Source: a virus. From it: 64,000 bases of DNA. The notes beneath the pieces are model-generated. The model saw only the letters and a list, made by a program, of their open reading frames with translations, was not told the origin of the DNA and did not search any database. This document shows positions 26,895 through 35,460 of this stretch, in pieces (position 1 is the first letter of the stretch; each line of letters starts with the position of its first letter). Made by a program: the position numbers and the translations under genes. The stretch spans positions 1-64,000 of the IMG/VR virus record IMGVR_UViG_3300042344_000022. One strand, 5' to 3'.

Positions 26895-27817
26895 TGGCCA
26901 ACACAACTATTAGACTAAAGAAATCTTCGGTATCTGCACATCTTCCTACTGCAACCCAGTTGGAACATGGTGAAATTGCGCTTAACTATGCCGATGGTAA
27001 AATCTTCTATAAAGATCCATCTAATAACATTCAGCAGATTTCTGGTAGTGCTAATACATTCTATACCGTTAATGCCAACGGCACTCTCTTAGTATCAACA
27101 TCACCAACTGATATTCTTACCATCAATCCTGGTAACAATATTGAGATCACTGGTAACTTCCTTACTGATACTCTAACGATTGGCGCAAACCTAAAGTTTG
27201 TATATGATGTAGCCAATGCTGCATTTGATTCAGCCAATAACGTAGCACCTCAGGTAGCACCAAGTTATAATACTGCCAATGCTGCCTTTACGGTAGCTAA
27301 TGCGGCATTTGATAAGGCAAATCTAGCAGCATCCGCAGCAACTATCAATGTTGGTCCTACTCCTCCAGTCGGTTCAGCCGGCGCTCTTTGGTGGGACACA
27401 GTTGGTGGCCGTCTATACATCTACTATACTGACGCTGATTCAAGTCAGTGGGTTGAAACATCACCATCAGGTGGTACAGTTGATTATGTCGCTCTTGCTG
27501 ATGTTCTAACAGGCAATGCTAACACTGGTACTGCCACAGTTTCATATGTCATAGATAGCTTCTCTGCTAATACATATAGAACAGCAAAGTATATCATTCA
27601 AGGTGTAAGTTCCTCAAACGTTCATTCTACAGAAGTTCTACTTACACATAACGGAGCAAATGTTTTCTTAACCGAATACGGAACGATCTTTACAGGCAAT
27701 TCCGAACTATATACTGTTAGTGCCAATCTTTATTCATCCAACGTGAACTTGATTATTAACTCAGCCAATGCTAACACTGTAGTGGACTTCTATAGGTTTA
27801 AATTAGCGGCTAGATAA
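26894..27817 (+). CDS. Short fibre-like protein, anchor type A
   Basis: 307 residues. The N-terminal module (TIRLKKSSVSAHLPTATQLE, GEIALNYADGKIFYKD) matches the anchor of the 24803 protein. A short NAAF/VAPSYNTANAAF repeat follows, then PPVGSAGALWWDTVGG and DADSSQWVETSPSG, a module also present in the 34576 protein. The C-terminal about 110 residues form a distinct beta domain (NTYRTAKYIIQGVS, STEVLLTHNGANVFLTEYGTIF), a recognised fibre-end type in cyanophage-like phages. TAATG coupling to the coiled-coil gene. Confidence 0.7.
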   Translation: MANTTIRLKKSSVSAHLPTATQLEHGEIALNYADGKIFYKDPSNNIQQISGSANTFYTVNANGTLLVSTSPTDILTINPGNNIEITGNFLTDTLTIGANLKFVYDVANAAFDSANNVAPQVAPSYNTANAAFTVANAAFDKANLAASAATINVGPTPPVGSAGALWWDTVGGRLYIYYTDADSSQWVETSPSGGTVDYVALADVLTGNANTGTATVSYVIDSFSANTYRTAKYIIQGVSSSNVHSTEVLLTHNGANVFLTEYGTIFTGNSELYTVSANLYSSNVNLIINSANANTVVDFYRFKLAAR

Positions 27818-27844
27818 CATCATCCTAAGGGAAAGGGAACTTGG

Positions 27845-30800
27845 GTGTCAGACAATAAAGAATTTAGAGTCCGTCATGGACTCGTTGTTGGTAACAATGT
27901 GTTGGTCGCTAATGTTACCTCTAATACAGCCTATGTCAATGATCTAGTAGCCGCTGCTAACGTCAGTGCCACTTACTTTGTAGGTAATGGTGCGGCTCTT
28001 ACTGGCATCGTCACTGACTTTTCTCCCGCTTTCAATAAGGCAAATGCTGCCTATACAAACTCAAACGGCGCATTTGGTGTAGCCAATTCGGCTCATGATA
28101 CGGCTAACAATGTTGTATTTGCTTTTAATACGGCCAACGCAGCGTATGTGATAGGTAACTCTGCCTACAACTTTGCCAACAGCGTCAATACATTTGTTTA
28201 TGGTGTGGCAGACAATGCAGCGGCGGCCTTTGCTGCCGCCAATAACGTAGCACCTCAGGTAACTCCTGCTTTCAATACTGCTAATACGGCATATACAACC
28301 GCTAATGCCGGTTATAGTCTTACCAACACCACTTATACTGCGGTCAATAGTGCATTTGGTGTTATTAATTCATCCTTTAGTTTATCAAATACTACTGCTA
28401 ATAACCTTGCTAATACTGCTGTTGCTGCTAACAATTACTCTGGTGCAATGGCTAACTCTGTCAATTCCTATGCAGAGTCAGTTGGTGTAAATGCTAATAC
28501 ATATGCATCTTCCGTGGCAATTTCTGCAAATGCATATTCTGATACTCTATTAGTAACTGCTAGAGCATATACCAATACCTCCACTACAGCAGCCAATAAC
28601 TATGCTGGTGTTATGGCTAACTCTGCCAATACATATGCTGATGGTACATATATCAAACTAACCGCAGCGTCACAAACAATCACTGGCAATCTTTCAATCA
28701 CCGGTAATCTAACTTTACTTGGTGGTTCTACAATTATTTCATCAAACAACCTGTCAGTTGGTGATTCCCTAATCTATCTTGCTGCTAACAACTATTCTGG
28801 CACAGACTTTTTAGATATTGGTTTCATTGCTAACTACGGCAATACCACTGGTGCTAATGTTCATACTGGTCTTGTTCGTGATGCTACCGATAAGCAATAC
28901 TATCTATTCAATGGTTATGATCAAGAACCAGCCAACAATACATTTGTTCCTGGTGGTAACAATATGGTCAATGCCGTATTGGTTGCAGATATCAATACTA
29001 GTAACTTGACACTAGGTGGTGCTAATGCTATTGTATGGATCAAGTCATCTTATGACAATTCTAATGGTGCTTTTGATAAGGTAAATTCTGTAGCAACATC
29101 GGCCAACAATTATGCTGGTGCTATGGCTAACTCCGGTAATGCCTGGACACAGACCATTGTAGATGCCAACTTGGTAACGGCAAGAGCATATACCAATACC
29201 TCCACTACAGCCGCAAATAATTATGCTGGTGCTATGGCTAATAGTGCAAATGCCTATGCCGCAGCGACTTACTCGACCATCACACAATTAGGTCAGAACT
29301 GGGTTGTTACTAACGCAGCATTTACCAGAGGCAACACATCTGCACAGTTGGCATTCTTTAGAGTTGCTGCTGGTGGTACAAATTTGGATGCAGTATCAAA
29401 CGCTGATACATTAACAATTTCATCATCAAACAACATTGTATTGATTCCTAATGCAACAAACGATTCGATACAAATCACACAATCACCATCTGGTGTTACA
29501 GCAACCACATATGGTGGTGCTTCTGCAATACCTGTCATTACAATTGATGCCTTTGGTCGTGTTACTGCCGCAGCAAACCAAGCGGTTACAAGCGGCGGCG
29601 TTACATCCGTTGCTACAGGTGTCGGTCTTACAGGTGGTACTATTACCACAACCGGTACAGTTTCTCTTGCTACATATTCAACTGCTACTAACGTTGCTGT
29701 ATCGGGTGGTATATCTTCTATTACAGTTGATGAATATGGTCGTGTTCGTGCTGTTTCAGGTTCAGCAGGTTATGGTACAGGAACAGTCACGGGCGTTTCT
29801 GGTACAACTGGCCGTATTACAAGTTCTGGTGGTACTGCTCCAACAATTGACTTGGCAACCGCTGGTGCTGGTGCAGCAACTTATTCAACCGGCATTTCTG
29901 CTATTACTGTAGATGCCTATGGTCGTGTAACGTCTGTTACTGGCTCTGCTGGTTATGTTACTTCATCTGGTGTAACCTCAGTTTCAGGAACAGGTACAGT
30001 ATCTGGACTAACATTATCCGGAACTGTCACATCAACAGGTAGCTTGACATTAGGTGGCACTTTAAGTGCTTCTATTATTGATAATATGACAGACGAACAT
30101 CGTCTATTCAATAACATGGGCGACATTCATTCTACAAGAACCTCATTTGATGCTACAAATCCTTCTTATAACTTTGGATGGAGATTTATTCAAGGATCAG
30201 GTAATGGTCCTGGTGTTAATAGTGCCTCTCAATATTATTCTGAATATATCGGATTAGGCAATGATTATGTTGCAACAGGTGCTGGTTCATATGGTATGCA
30301 AATAGCATATCCAAGAAACGTTACTACACCATACATTGCTATTAGATATAATGAAAATAATACTCTCGGCGCTTGGCAAAAAATTTCTGCTGGTTTTGCT
30401 GATACCGTAGGTTCTATTACCTCAGGACAAGTAACAACGGCGCTTGGTTATACACCATATAACTCTACCAATCCTAGTGGTTATATCACATCTTCCGGTT
30501 CAATTTCTGGCTCTGCCGCAACATTCACTAGCACGACACAAAATTCACGATTTAATTCAATTGGTGTTAATACTGTTGCGTCAGGTACTGCTGGCGAAAT
30601 TAGAGCAACAAACGAAATCACCGCCTACTTCTCTGATAAACGTCTAAAGACCGTTATTTCACCAATTGAATCACCACTAGAAAAATTGATGCAATTATCT
30701 GGTGTTATATATAAAAATAACGACCTTGCAAAAAGTTTTGGATATGATGACGACAAAGAACATGTTGGTGTTCTTGCACAAGATGTTGAGGAAGTTCTTC

Positions 30801-30991
30801 CACAAATTGTCAAAAGAGCACCATTTGATACTGGGTATGTAGATGGTAAAGAAGTATCTAAGTCTGGTGAAGATTATAAGACCGTTCAATATGACAAACT
30901 AGTACCGCTTCTAATAGAAGCAATCAAAGAACAACAAAAACAGATCGAATTTTTATCTGATAAGGTAAATAGTCTAGAAGGGAAACAATAA
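27845..30991 (+). CDS. Long tail fibre with C-terminal self-cleaving S74 chaperone domain
   Basis: 1048 residues from a GTG start with GGGAAAGGGAAC upstream. NAAY/NSAF repeats (about 60-260), the 90-residue SLIYLAANNY/YYLF domain (about 300-395), more repeats, then Gly/Ser/Thr-rich beta repeats with DAYGRVTSVTGSAGY (about 550-720). The C-terminus is a Peptidase_S74 intramolecular chaperone: SDKRLK with the expected catalytic Ser930 and Lys935, and VGVLAQDVEEVLPQIV. In this family the domain folds the fibre trimer and then cleaves itself off before the Ser, leaving about 119 residues as released chaperone. Probably a main receptor-binding fibre. Confidence 0.85.
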   Translation: MSDNKEFRVRHGLVVGNNVLVANVTSNTAYVNDLVAAANVSATYFVGNGAALTGIVTDFSPAFNKANAAYTNSNGAFGVANSAHDTANNVVFAFNTANAAYVIGNSAYNFANSVNTFVYGVADNAAAAFAAANNVAPQVTPAFNTANTAYTTANAGYSLTNTTYTAVNSAFGVINSSFSLSNTTANNLANTAVAANNYSGAMANSVNSYAESVGVNANTYASSVAISANAYSDTLLVTARAYTNTSTTAANNYAGVMANSANTYADGTYIKLTAASQTITGNLSITGNLTLLGGSTIISSNNLSVGDSLIYLAANNYSGTDFLDIGFIANYGNTTGANVHTGLVRDATDKQYYLFNGYDQEPANNTFVPGGNNMVNAVLVADINTSNLTLGGANAIVWIKSSYDNSNGAFDKVNSVATSANNYAGAMANSGNAWTQTIVDANLVTARAYTNTSTTAANNYAGAMANSANAYAAATYSTITQLGQNWVVTNAAFTRGNTSAQLAFFRVAAGGTNLDAVSNADTLTISSSNNIVLIPNATNDSIQITQSPSGVTATTYGGASAIPVITIDAFGRVTAAANQAVTSGGVTSVATGVGLTGGTITTTGTVSLATYSTATNVAVSGGISSITVDEYGRVRAVSGSAGYGTGTVTGVSGTTGRITSSGGTAPTIDLATAGAGAATYSTGISAITVDAYGRVTSVTGSAGYVTSSGVTSVSGTGTVSGLTLSGTVTSTGSLTLGGTLSASIIDNMTDEHRLFNNMGDIHSTRTSFDATNPSYNFGWRFIQGSGNGPGVNSASQYYSEYIGLGNDYVATGAGSYGMQIAYPRNVTTPYIAIRYNENNTLGAWQKISAGFADTVGSITSGQVTTALGYTPYNSTNPSGYITSSGSISGSAATFTSTTQNSRFNSIGVNTVASGTAGEIRATNEITAYFSDKRLKTVISPIESPLEKLMQLSGVIYKNNDLAKSFGYDDDKEHVGVLAQDVEEVLPQIVKRAPFDTGYVDGKEVSKSGEDYKTVQYDKLVPLLIEAIKEQQKQIEFLSDKVNSLEGKQ
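28562..28589 (+). repeat. 28-bp direct repeat, copy 1, within the S74 fibre gene
   Basis: Identical to 29183-29210 over 28 bases and encodes the same residues, AYTNTSTTA. It marks an internal duplication or gene-conversion patch in the shaft region. Confidence 0.8.
29183..29210 (+). repeat. 28-bp direct repeat, copy 2
   Basis: Second copy of the repeat at 28562-28589. Flanking sequence is also similar but diverged at third codon positions. Confidence 0.8.
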
Positions 30992-32058
30992 TGCCTCTTC
31001 CAAGTAGCGGAGCAATCAATTTTGCTGCGATTAACACCGAATTAGGGGCAGCAACTAATACAACAAGAGCATTAGGTTCTGCCGCAGTAAGAGGTTTGTA
31101 TGGGGTTGCTTCTGGTGCTATTCGACTAGCAGCCGATGGTTATGGTAAATCAAATTTTTGGAAAGGTTCTTTAACTAAAGGATTCACCATGGGCGGCCGA
31201 GTGTCTCCGCCGTCGGTGTCCAACTCATCTACAGCCGAAAAATATACATACTCTACTCAAACCGGAGCGGTTACGCCTGCTGCTTCTCTTAGCGTCGCAA
31301 TAGGACTGTCCAGTGGAATGGGAAATACAGAAAAAGGATTTACTGGTGGCGGGGAAGTACCCGGCACTCCTGTTGTAGCCACATCACATAAGACAACATT
31401 TTCATCCGAAACCACGGCTGCTGCTCCCGGTTTAAACGTAAGCCCTGCTAGAAGAGGTATTCTGTCCGCCGGAAACAGCACTAAAGGATTTTTTACTGGT
31501 GGCGGCACGACACCTGCGACTCCCGTTAGTGAAAGAGTAACTTACTCTACAGAAACAAAGGCTGCCGTTCCTACTGCAAATATGATATTTGCACGATATG
31601 AAGGCGTTGGTGTAGGAAACGATACTAAAGGATTTTATACTGGTGGAAGAAACCCAGGTACTGTTTCGACTGCTGCTACGGAGAGAAACACTTTTGCTAC
31701 AGAAACAAATGCTTCTGTTCCTGGCGCAAATTTATCTGTGGCTAGATTAGGTCTTGCGGGCTTTGGTAACCCTGCTTCAGCATACTTCGCCGCTGGGCTC
31801 ACTGCTCCCGCAACATATCGCTCTACAGTAGACAAAACAAGTTTTTCAACCGAAACAACCGCTGCGACGCCACTATCTGTTACCGCTAAACTACATGTTA
31901 GTTATTTAGGAGATGGCACTAGAGGTTTCGTTTTAAAAGGAACCACTCCAGGTCCAACTTTTACCACTTCCGTGCAAAATATTTTATATTCTAATGATAC
32001 TGTATCATCTTCGCCTGCGGCCGCAGGACCTGGTAGAGACCGTGCATATTCTTTTTAA
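30991..32058 (+). CDS. Predicted six-bladed beta-propeller adhesin
   Basis: 355 residues, TAATG-coupled to the S74 fibre. Residues 1-60 (LPSSGAINFAAINTELG, AAVRGLYGVASGAIRLAADGYGKSNF) are a widespread phage tail-protein N-terminal module. The rest consists of six tandem units of about 48 residues with the pattern TKGF-tGG, STET-AA-P, and ARLGLAGFGN, resembling kelch-like blades. Six units would close a six-bladed propeller. Such folds commonly bind glycans or proteins, so a receptor-binding or fibre-tip role is likely (inference). The codon choice for Leu and Arg looks less biased than in neighbouring baseplate genes. Confidence 0.65.
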   Translation: MPLPSSGAINFAAINTELGAATNTTRALGSAAVRGLYGVASGAIRLAADGYGKSNFWKGSLTKGFTMGGRVSPPSVSNSSTAEKYTYSTQTGAVTPAASLSVAIGLSSGMGNTEKGFTGGGEVPGTPVVATSHKTTFSSETTAAAPGLNVSPARRGILSAGNSTKGFFTGGGTTPATPVSERVTYSTETKAAVPTANMIFARYEGVGVGNDTKGFYTGGRNPGTVSTAATERNTFATETNASVPGANLSVARLGLAGFGNPASAYFAAGLTAPATYRSTVDKTSFSTETTAATPLSVTAKLHVSYLGDGTRGFVLKGTTPGPTFTTSVQNILYSNDTVSSSPAAAGPGRDRAYSF

Positions 32059-32075
32059 CCAATGAGAGACACATA

Positions 32076-32708
32076 ATGAAAAATCAAAATTTATCCAAGT
32101 TGAGTCAAGATATCAGCGACATTACAAGCAAACAGAACAAACTTAAAGAATCATTTGCTGAAATTTTCAATGGTAGATCATACTATCAATTAGAAAAGTT
32201 TGTTGTTGACCAACATGTATCTATTGAAAGGCAATTTGATCAGTGTGTGACCGAACTTCAAGTTAAATACTATTCGATCAAGAGAATGGATATAAGTCGT
32301 AGAAAAGTTATGTCAGAATTGAATACTGTTACCGATGAGTTTATGAAGGAAGAAAAAAATCTAGACTTAGAAGAAATCGAATTTGCAATGATTGGTGCCA
32401 TAAGAGAGTTCAACTGTCTATATAAGATATATGAGAGTCTACCTAAATTCACAAATGATCAGTTACAAAATTCCGAAGCCGAATATTGGCTTAAACGTCT
32501 TTCAATACAGGCACAGATGGACATTGATTCAACTGGTGTGATTTCAGTTGGAAACTATGAAGCCTTACGCCAAATCAATCTAATAGATGATCATCTTGAA
32601 AGATTCAAGCATTGTATTCAGGCACATCCAGCCATATCAAATGATGTTAAAGAAAACAATGAAGTGAAAAAAGTTGAAAGACTAACTAATAGAGGATTCA
32701 TGAATTGA
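32076..32708 (+). CDS. Helical protein of unknown function beside the oxygenase pair
   Basis: 210 residues, mostly helical and charged, with coiled-coil potential at residues about 5-30 and 85-115 (ISRRKVMSELNTVTDEFMKEEKNLDLEEIE). No membrane segment or enzyme motif is visible and no family is recognised. It overlaps the next gene by four bases and lies with the two oxygenase genes in a block that looks more A+T rich than its surroundings, suggesting a jointly acquired cassette. It might be a substrate, partner or scaffold of those enzymes; this is speculation. Confidence 0.55.
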   Translation: MKNQNLSKLSQDISDITSKQNKLKESFAEIFNGRSYYQLEKFVVDQHVSIERQFDQCVTELQVKYYSIKRMDISRRKVMSELNTVTDEFMKEEKNLDLEEIEFAMIGAIREFNCLYKIYESLPKFTNDQLQNSEAEYWLKRLSIQAQMDIDSTGVISVGNYEALRQINLIDDHLERFKHCIQAHPAISNDVKENNEVKKVERLTNRGFMN

Positions 32709-33289
32709 CAAAACTTTTGACCATGCAAAAACATTTACCTTACTATGTAAAAATATATAGTAATGTCCTAGATAATTCTGTTTGTGATCAAACTTTAGCC
32801 GAACTCAAACAGGTCAAATGGATTCAACACCAATATTCTTCACCCGATGATTATACGGTATCGGCACTCAACGCCAATAAAGAATTATCGGTGACTCGTG
32901 ATATCATATCAACGACGAATAATATTGAGGATAAAGTGTGGCACTGTCTTAAAGATTATGTCACAACCTTAGACTTTCCATGGTTACGTGGTTGGAGAAA
33001 CTTTTCAAATATAAGGTTCAATAAATATGAAGTTGGACAGTTGATGAATATACACTGCGATCATATTAACACTCTATTCGATGGAGAAGAAAAAGGCGTT
33101 CCTATTCTCACTGTTCTTGGTATGCTGAATGATGATTATGAAGGTGGAGAGCTTGTCATGTTTGACGATAGTTTCATTAAAATGGATAAAGGGGACATTG
33201 TAGTCTTTCCATCAAACTTTTTGTTTCCTCACAGAGTGCTTCCTGTAACATTTGGAACAAGACACTCATTTGTCAGTTGGGCGTGGTGA
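32705..33289 (+). CDS. 2-oxoglutarate/Fe(II) oxygenase, second copy
   Basis: 194 residues from a TTG start; AGAGGA at 32691-32696 is correctly spaced for the TTG, while the in-frame ATG at 32723 has none. Iron ligands are H117 and D119 (MNIHCDH) and H176 (FPHRVLP), with R186 (GTRHSFVSWAW) as the 2-oxoglutarate residue. LNDDYEGGELVMFDD and GDIVVFPSNFLFP are standard for the prolyl-4-hydroxylase-like family. The protein is clearly diverged from the oxygenase at 23538. It overlaps the next oxygenase gene by TGATG, so the two are probably made together. Confidence 0.82.
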   Translation: MTKLLTMQKHLPYYVKIYSNVLDNSVCDQTLAELKQVKWIQHQYSSPDDYTVSALNANKELSVTRDIISTTNNIEDKVWHCLKDYVTTLDFPWLRGWRNFSNIRFNKYEVGQLMNIHCDHINTLFDGEEKGVPILTVLGMLNDDYEGGELVMFDDSFIKMDKGDIVVFPSNFLFPHRVLPVTFGTRHSFVSWAW

Positions 33290-33909
33290 TGGATATACAT
33301 TCTCTGTTTCCTATACCTGTTGGAATAACAGATGTATCTAATGTGTTGAACGATGAACACATTAGATATGCCCACGAATGTAGCAAGTTTTACACAGTCA
33401 ATGATGGTAACACTACTAGTGTAAACAGTTATGTCCTGGACAGTCCTAATATGTATGATCTTAAACAAGCATTATTACAGTCGGCGAATGATTATATCTC
33501 AAAGGTGATTCAACCATTAAGAGATGGGTGTATTGATTGTTACATAACTCAGTCTTGGTTCAATTACACGAATACAGGACAGTATCATCATTCACACTTA
33601 CATCCGAACAGTTTTGTATCTGGCGTATTATATCTAAATGCAGATATGGAAAAGGATACAATCACTTTCCAAAATAAATATAATAATTATGATTTTTGTT
33701 TTCAAATCGATGGGTATCCGAACGAATTTAACAGCAGAGAAGTATTTTTTAGTAACAAGGTGGGTACGGTATTTATATTTCCATCTTCTCTACATCACTC
33801 GGTTAACCATACAACTTCTGAACAAACTAGAATTAGTTTAGCATTTAATACTTTTCTGAGGGGTTATATTGGTGATGATAGAAAACTAACCGGACTACAT
33901 CTAAAATAG
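33289..33909 (+). CDS. Putative 2OG-Fe(II) oxygenase, TIGR02466-like
   Basis: 206 residues, start chosen at the ATG overlapping the upstream stop (TGATG); an in-frame ATG lies 12 bases upstream. The core QSWFNYTNTGQYHHSHLHPNS and SGVLYLNAD is typical of the TIGR02466/PF13759 group, followed by GTVFIFPSSLHHSVNHTT and RISLAFN. Likely metal ligands are H103 and/or H105 with H169 or H170, and R181 would bind 2-oxoglutarate; no classic HxD pair is seen, as is common in this group. Third oxygenase of the island, and the substrate is unknown. Confidence 0.75.
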   Translation: MDIHSLFPIPVGITDVSNVLNDEHIRYAHECSKFYTVNDGNTTSVNSYVLDSPNMYDLKQALLQSANDYISKVIQPLRDGCIDCYITQSWFNYTNTGQYHHSHLHPNSFVSGVLYLNADMEKDTITFQNKYNNYDFCFQIDGYPNEFNSREVFFSNKVGTVFIFPSSLHHSVNHTTSEQTRISLAFNTFLRGYIGDDRKLTGLHLK

Positions 33910-33922
33910 GACACGATAAGAA

Positions 33923-34417
33923 ATGAAATATTTTACATACAACTTAGTCTTTTCTGAAGAAGCAAATGGATGGATTTCACCATATGCCCTTTTACCTCAG
34001 GATAGTGTATTAGGTGTTTCAGATGGCGAGAAATACTATGCCGCCGCTAATATCGATAACTTTGATGCTATCAGTGACTATAATCCTGTAGAGGTCAGCA
34101 AAGAACTATTCGATAGGTATGCCAATCCTGCACCAGACATCACAACCAGACAGTTTTATATGCAGGCTATGAAAGAAGGTCTTTTGATACAACAGGATGT
34201 TGAAAACGCTATCAAGAATAGAATCATACCAGTATCTATTCAGTCTGTTCTAGATGCTGCTATCACAGACCATGCACAGAAGTTCAATGCTGAAATGTCT
34301 ATTATCAGCGCCATCTACTTTGAGAGAAGTAATTCCTTGGTTGAACTAATCGGCACAAGTTTTGGTAAGACAACCTACGAAATTGATCAGTTTTTTAGAA
34401 ATGCGTCAAAACTATGA
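33923..34417 (+). CDS. Fibre-island protein of unknown function
   Basis: 164 residues. The N-terminus MKYFTYNLVFSEEANGWISPYALLP and SDGEKYYAAANIDN is a small beta domain; the C-terminal half is helical (YMQAMKEGLLIQQDVENAIKN, IISAIYFERSNSLVELIG). It resembles the 23008 protein in layout and may be a fibre-assembly or accessory protein. The TGA stop is followed in the same frame by 45 further sense codons ending at TAA 34555, the last of which match the end of the gene at 41387; see the remnant annotated there. Confidence 0.6.
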   Translation: MKYFTYNLVFSEEANGWISPYALLPQDSVLGVSDGEKYYAAANIDNFDAISDYNPVEVSKELFDRYANPAPDITTRQFYMQAMKEGLLIQQDVENAIKNRIIPVSIQSVLDAAITDHAQKFNAEMSIISAIYFERSNSLVELIGTSFGKTTYEIDQFFRNASKL

Positions 34418-34461
34418 TTTCAGGTTTTGTCTTTCAGTTCGAACATTAACCAACTGAGTTT

Positions 34462-34469
34462 GCTAAATA
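34462..34469 (+). promoter_or_regulatory. Possible late promoter element GCTAAATA
   Basis: Lies in the non-coding remnant, 107 bases upstream of the fibre ATG. Same octamer as before the scaffold gene (56027) and the tail-tube-like gene (58954). Predicted +1 near 34475. Confidence 0.4.
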
Positions 34470-34531
34470 GTGTTGTGAACAAAGGATGCTATTATATACA
34501 AGCCTATATTGATGCATGTTTAGCCGTGAAA

Positions 34532-34539
34532 GATAAATA
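34532..34539 (+). promoter_or_regulatory. Late promoter element GATAAATA within the remnant KDKYPKP codons
   Basis: Predicted +1 near 34545 and a leader of about 31 bases with AAAGGAT before the ATG at 34576. The same DNA, codons and spacing class recur before the gene at 41699. Confidence 0.55.
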
Positions 34540-34575
34540 CCCAAAACCACAATAATCCACCGCTAAAGGATAGAT

Positions 34576-35460
34576 ATGGCCTTACAGTTCCCAGCATCAC
34601 CAGTCGACGGTCAAATCTACTTTGACACCGCTTCTGGTAACCGATATGTTTATGATGCTGCGACCACCAAGTGGAGTTATACAGCTAACAATACTCCCAC
34701 TGGTTCAGTATATCTATCTGCTAGTGCTCCTCCTGGTGCGGTAGCTGGTGATCTATGGTGGCACCAAGACCTTGGTACCATGTTTATCTTTTACAACGAT
34801 GGTGATTCCACACAGTGGGTAGAAACATCACCATCTGGTGGCTTCTCTGACGTTGCTGCATCCTTTCAGACAATCAATGCTGCTTTCGGTGTTGCTAATG
34901 CTGCTTTTGATTCCGCCAACAATGTCGCTCCTCAGGTAGCACCAAGTTATAATACCGCTAATGCCGCATACACACAGGCTAATGCTGCCTATAGTTTTGC
35001 AAATGGTGTTGCTACCAATGCTGCTGCCGCTTTTGCTGCGGCTAATGCCGAATATACATTCTCTAACACTGTCTATGCTGCGGTTAACTCTGCCTTTGCG
35101 GTAATCAATGCAGCCTATACATCCTCTAATGCCGACTATGTTGTTACCAATGCTGCCTTTGCTGTGGCTAATGCTGCTTATGGTACCGCTAATCTAGCAT
35201 ACACTGTATCCAATTCAGCCTTTGGTATCGCCAACATTGCTTTCACTTATGCTAATAATAAGGGATACTATGCTGGTAACAACGGCGATAAGGGTAATTC
35301 TACAAGTCTTGGCGATATCTTCCGAGTCCATTCTAATACCCTTACACAAAATGTTACTATATACTCAGGAAACAATGCCCTTTGTGCTGGTCCTATTACT
35401 GTAACTGGTTCTAGCACTACACTTACTATTCAACCTGGCGCAAGATTGGCTATCGTATAA
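34576..35460 (+). CDS. Fibre-like protein, anchor type B
   Basis: 294 residues. N-terminal module LQFPASPVDGQIYFDTASGNRY is shared with the 38844 fibre. It is followed by PPGAVAGDLWWHQDLGT and GDSTQWVETSPSG (shared with 26894) and a shaft of NAAF/NAAY repeats to about residue 235. The C-terminus GDIFRVHSNTLTQNVTI and GPITVTGSSTTLTIQPGA is a recognised fibre end in cyanophage-like phages. A TAATG overlap couples it to the next fibre gene. Probably a short side fibre or the proximal part of a multi-protein fibre. Confidence 0.72.
   Translation: MALQFPASPVDGQIYFDTASGNRYVYDAATTKWSYTANNTPTGSVYLSASAPPGAVAGDLWWHQDLGTMFIFYNDGDSTQWVETSPSGGFSDVAASFQTINAAFGVANAAFDSANNVAPQVAPSYNTANAAYTQANAAYSFANGVATNAAAAFAAANAEYTFSNTVYAAVNSAFAVINAAYTSSNADYVVTNAAFAVANAAYGTANLAYTVSNSAFGIANIAFTYANNKGYYAGNNGDKGNSTSLGDIFRVHSNTLTQNVTIYSGNNALCAGPITVTGSSTTLTIQPGARLAIV
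35074..35120 (+). repeat. 47-bp fibre-gene repeat, copy in the 34576 gene
   Basis: Matches 39342-39388 with only two mismatches and encodes the same shaft segment AAVNSAFAVINAAYT. The conservation exceeds that needed for protein similarity, pointing to recent recombination between fibre genes. Confidence 0.75.

Larger units (their letters stand above)
34418..34555 (+). pseudogene. Remnant of an XkdW-like gene after the 33923 gene
   Basis: This stretch has no start of its own. Its last codons read AVKDKYPKP followed by Q and stop, almost the same as the end of the 100-residue protein at 41387-41689 (AVKDKYPKP), and the DNA is nearly identical over GATAAATACCCAAAACCA. The preceding Y-x-DA residues also resemble YDAWKA in that protein. 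It looks like the 3' end of a deleted paralog, kept perhaps because it contains late-promoter motifs. Everything from 34418 to the TAA is open in the frame of the upstream gene. Confidence 0.55.
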
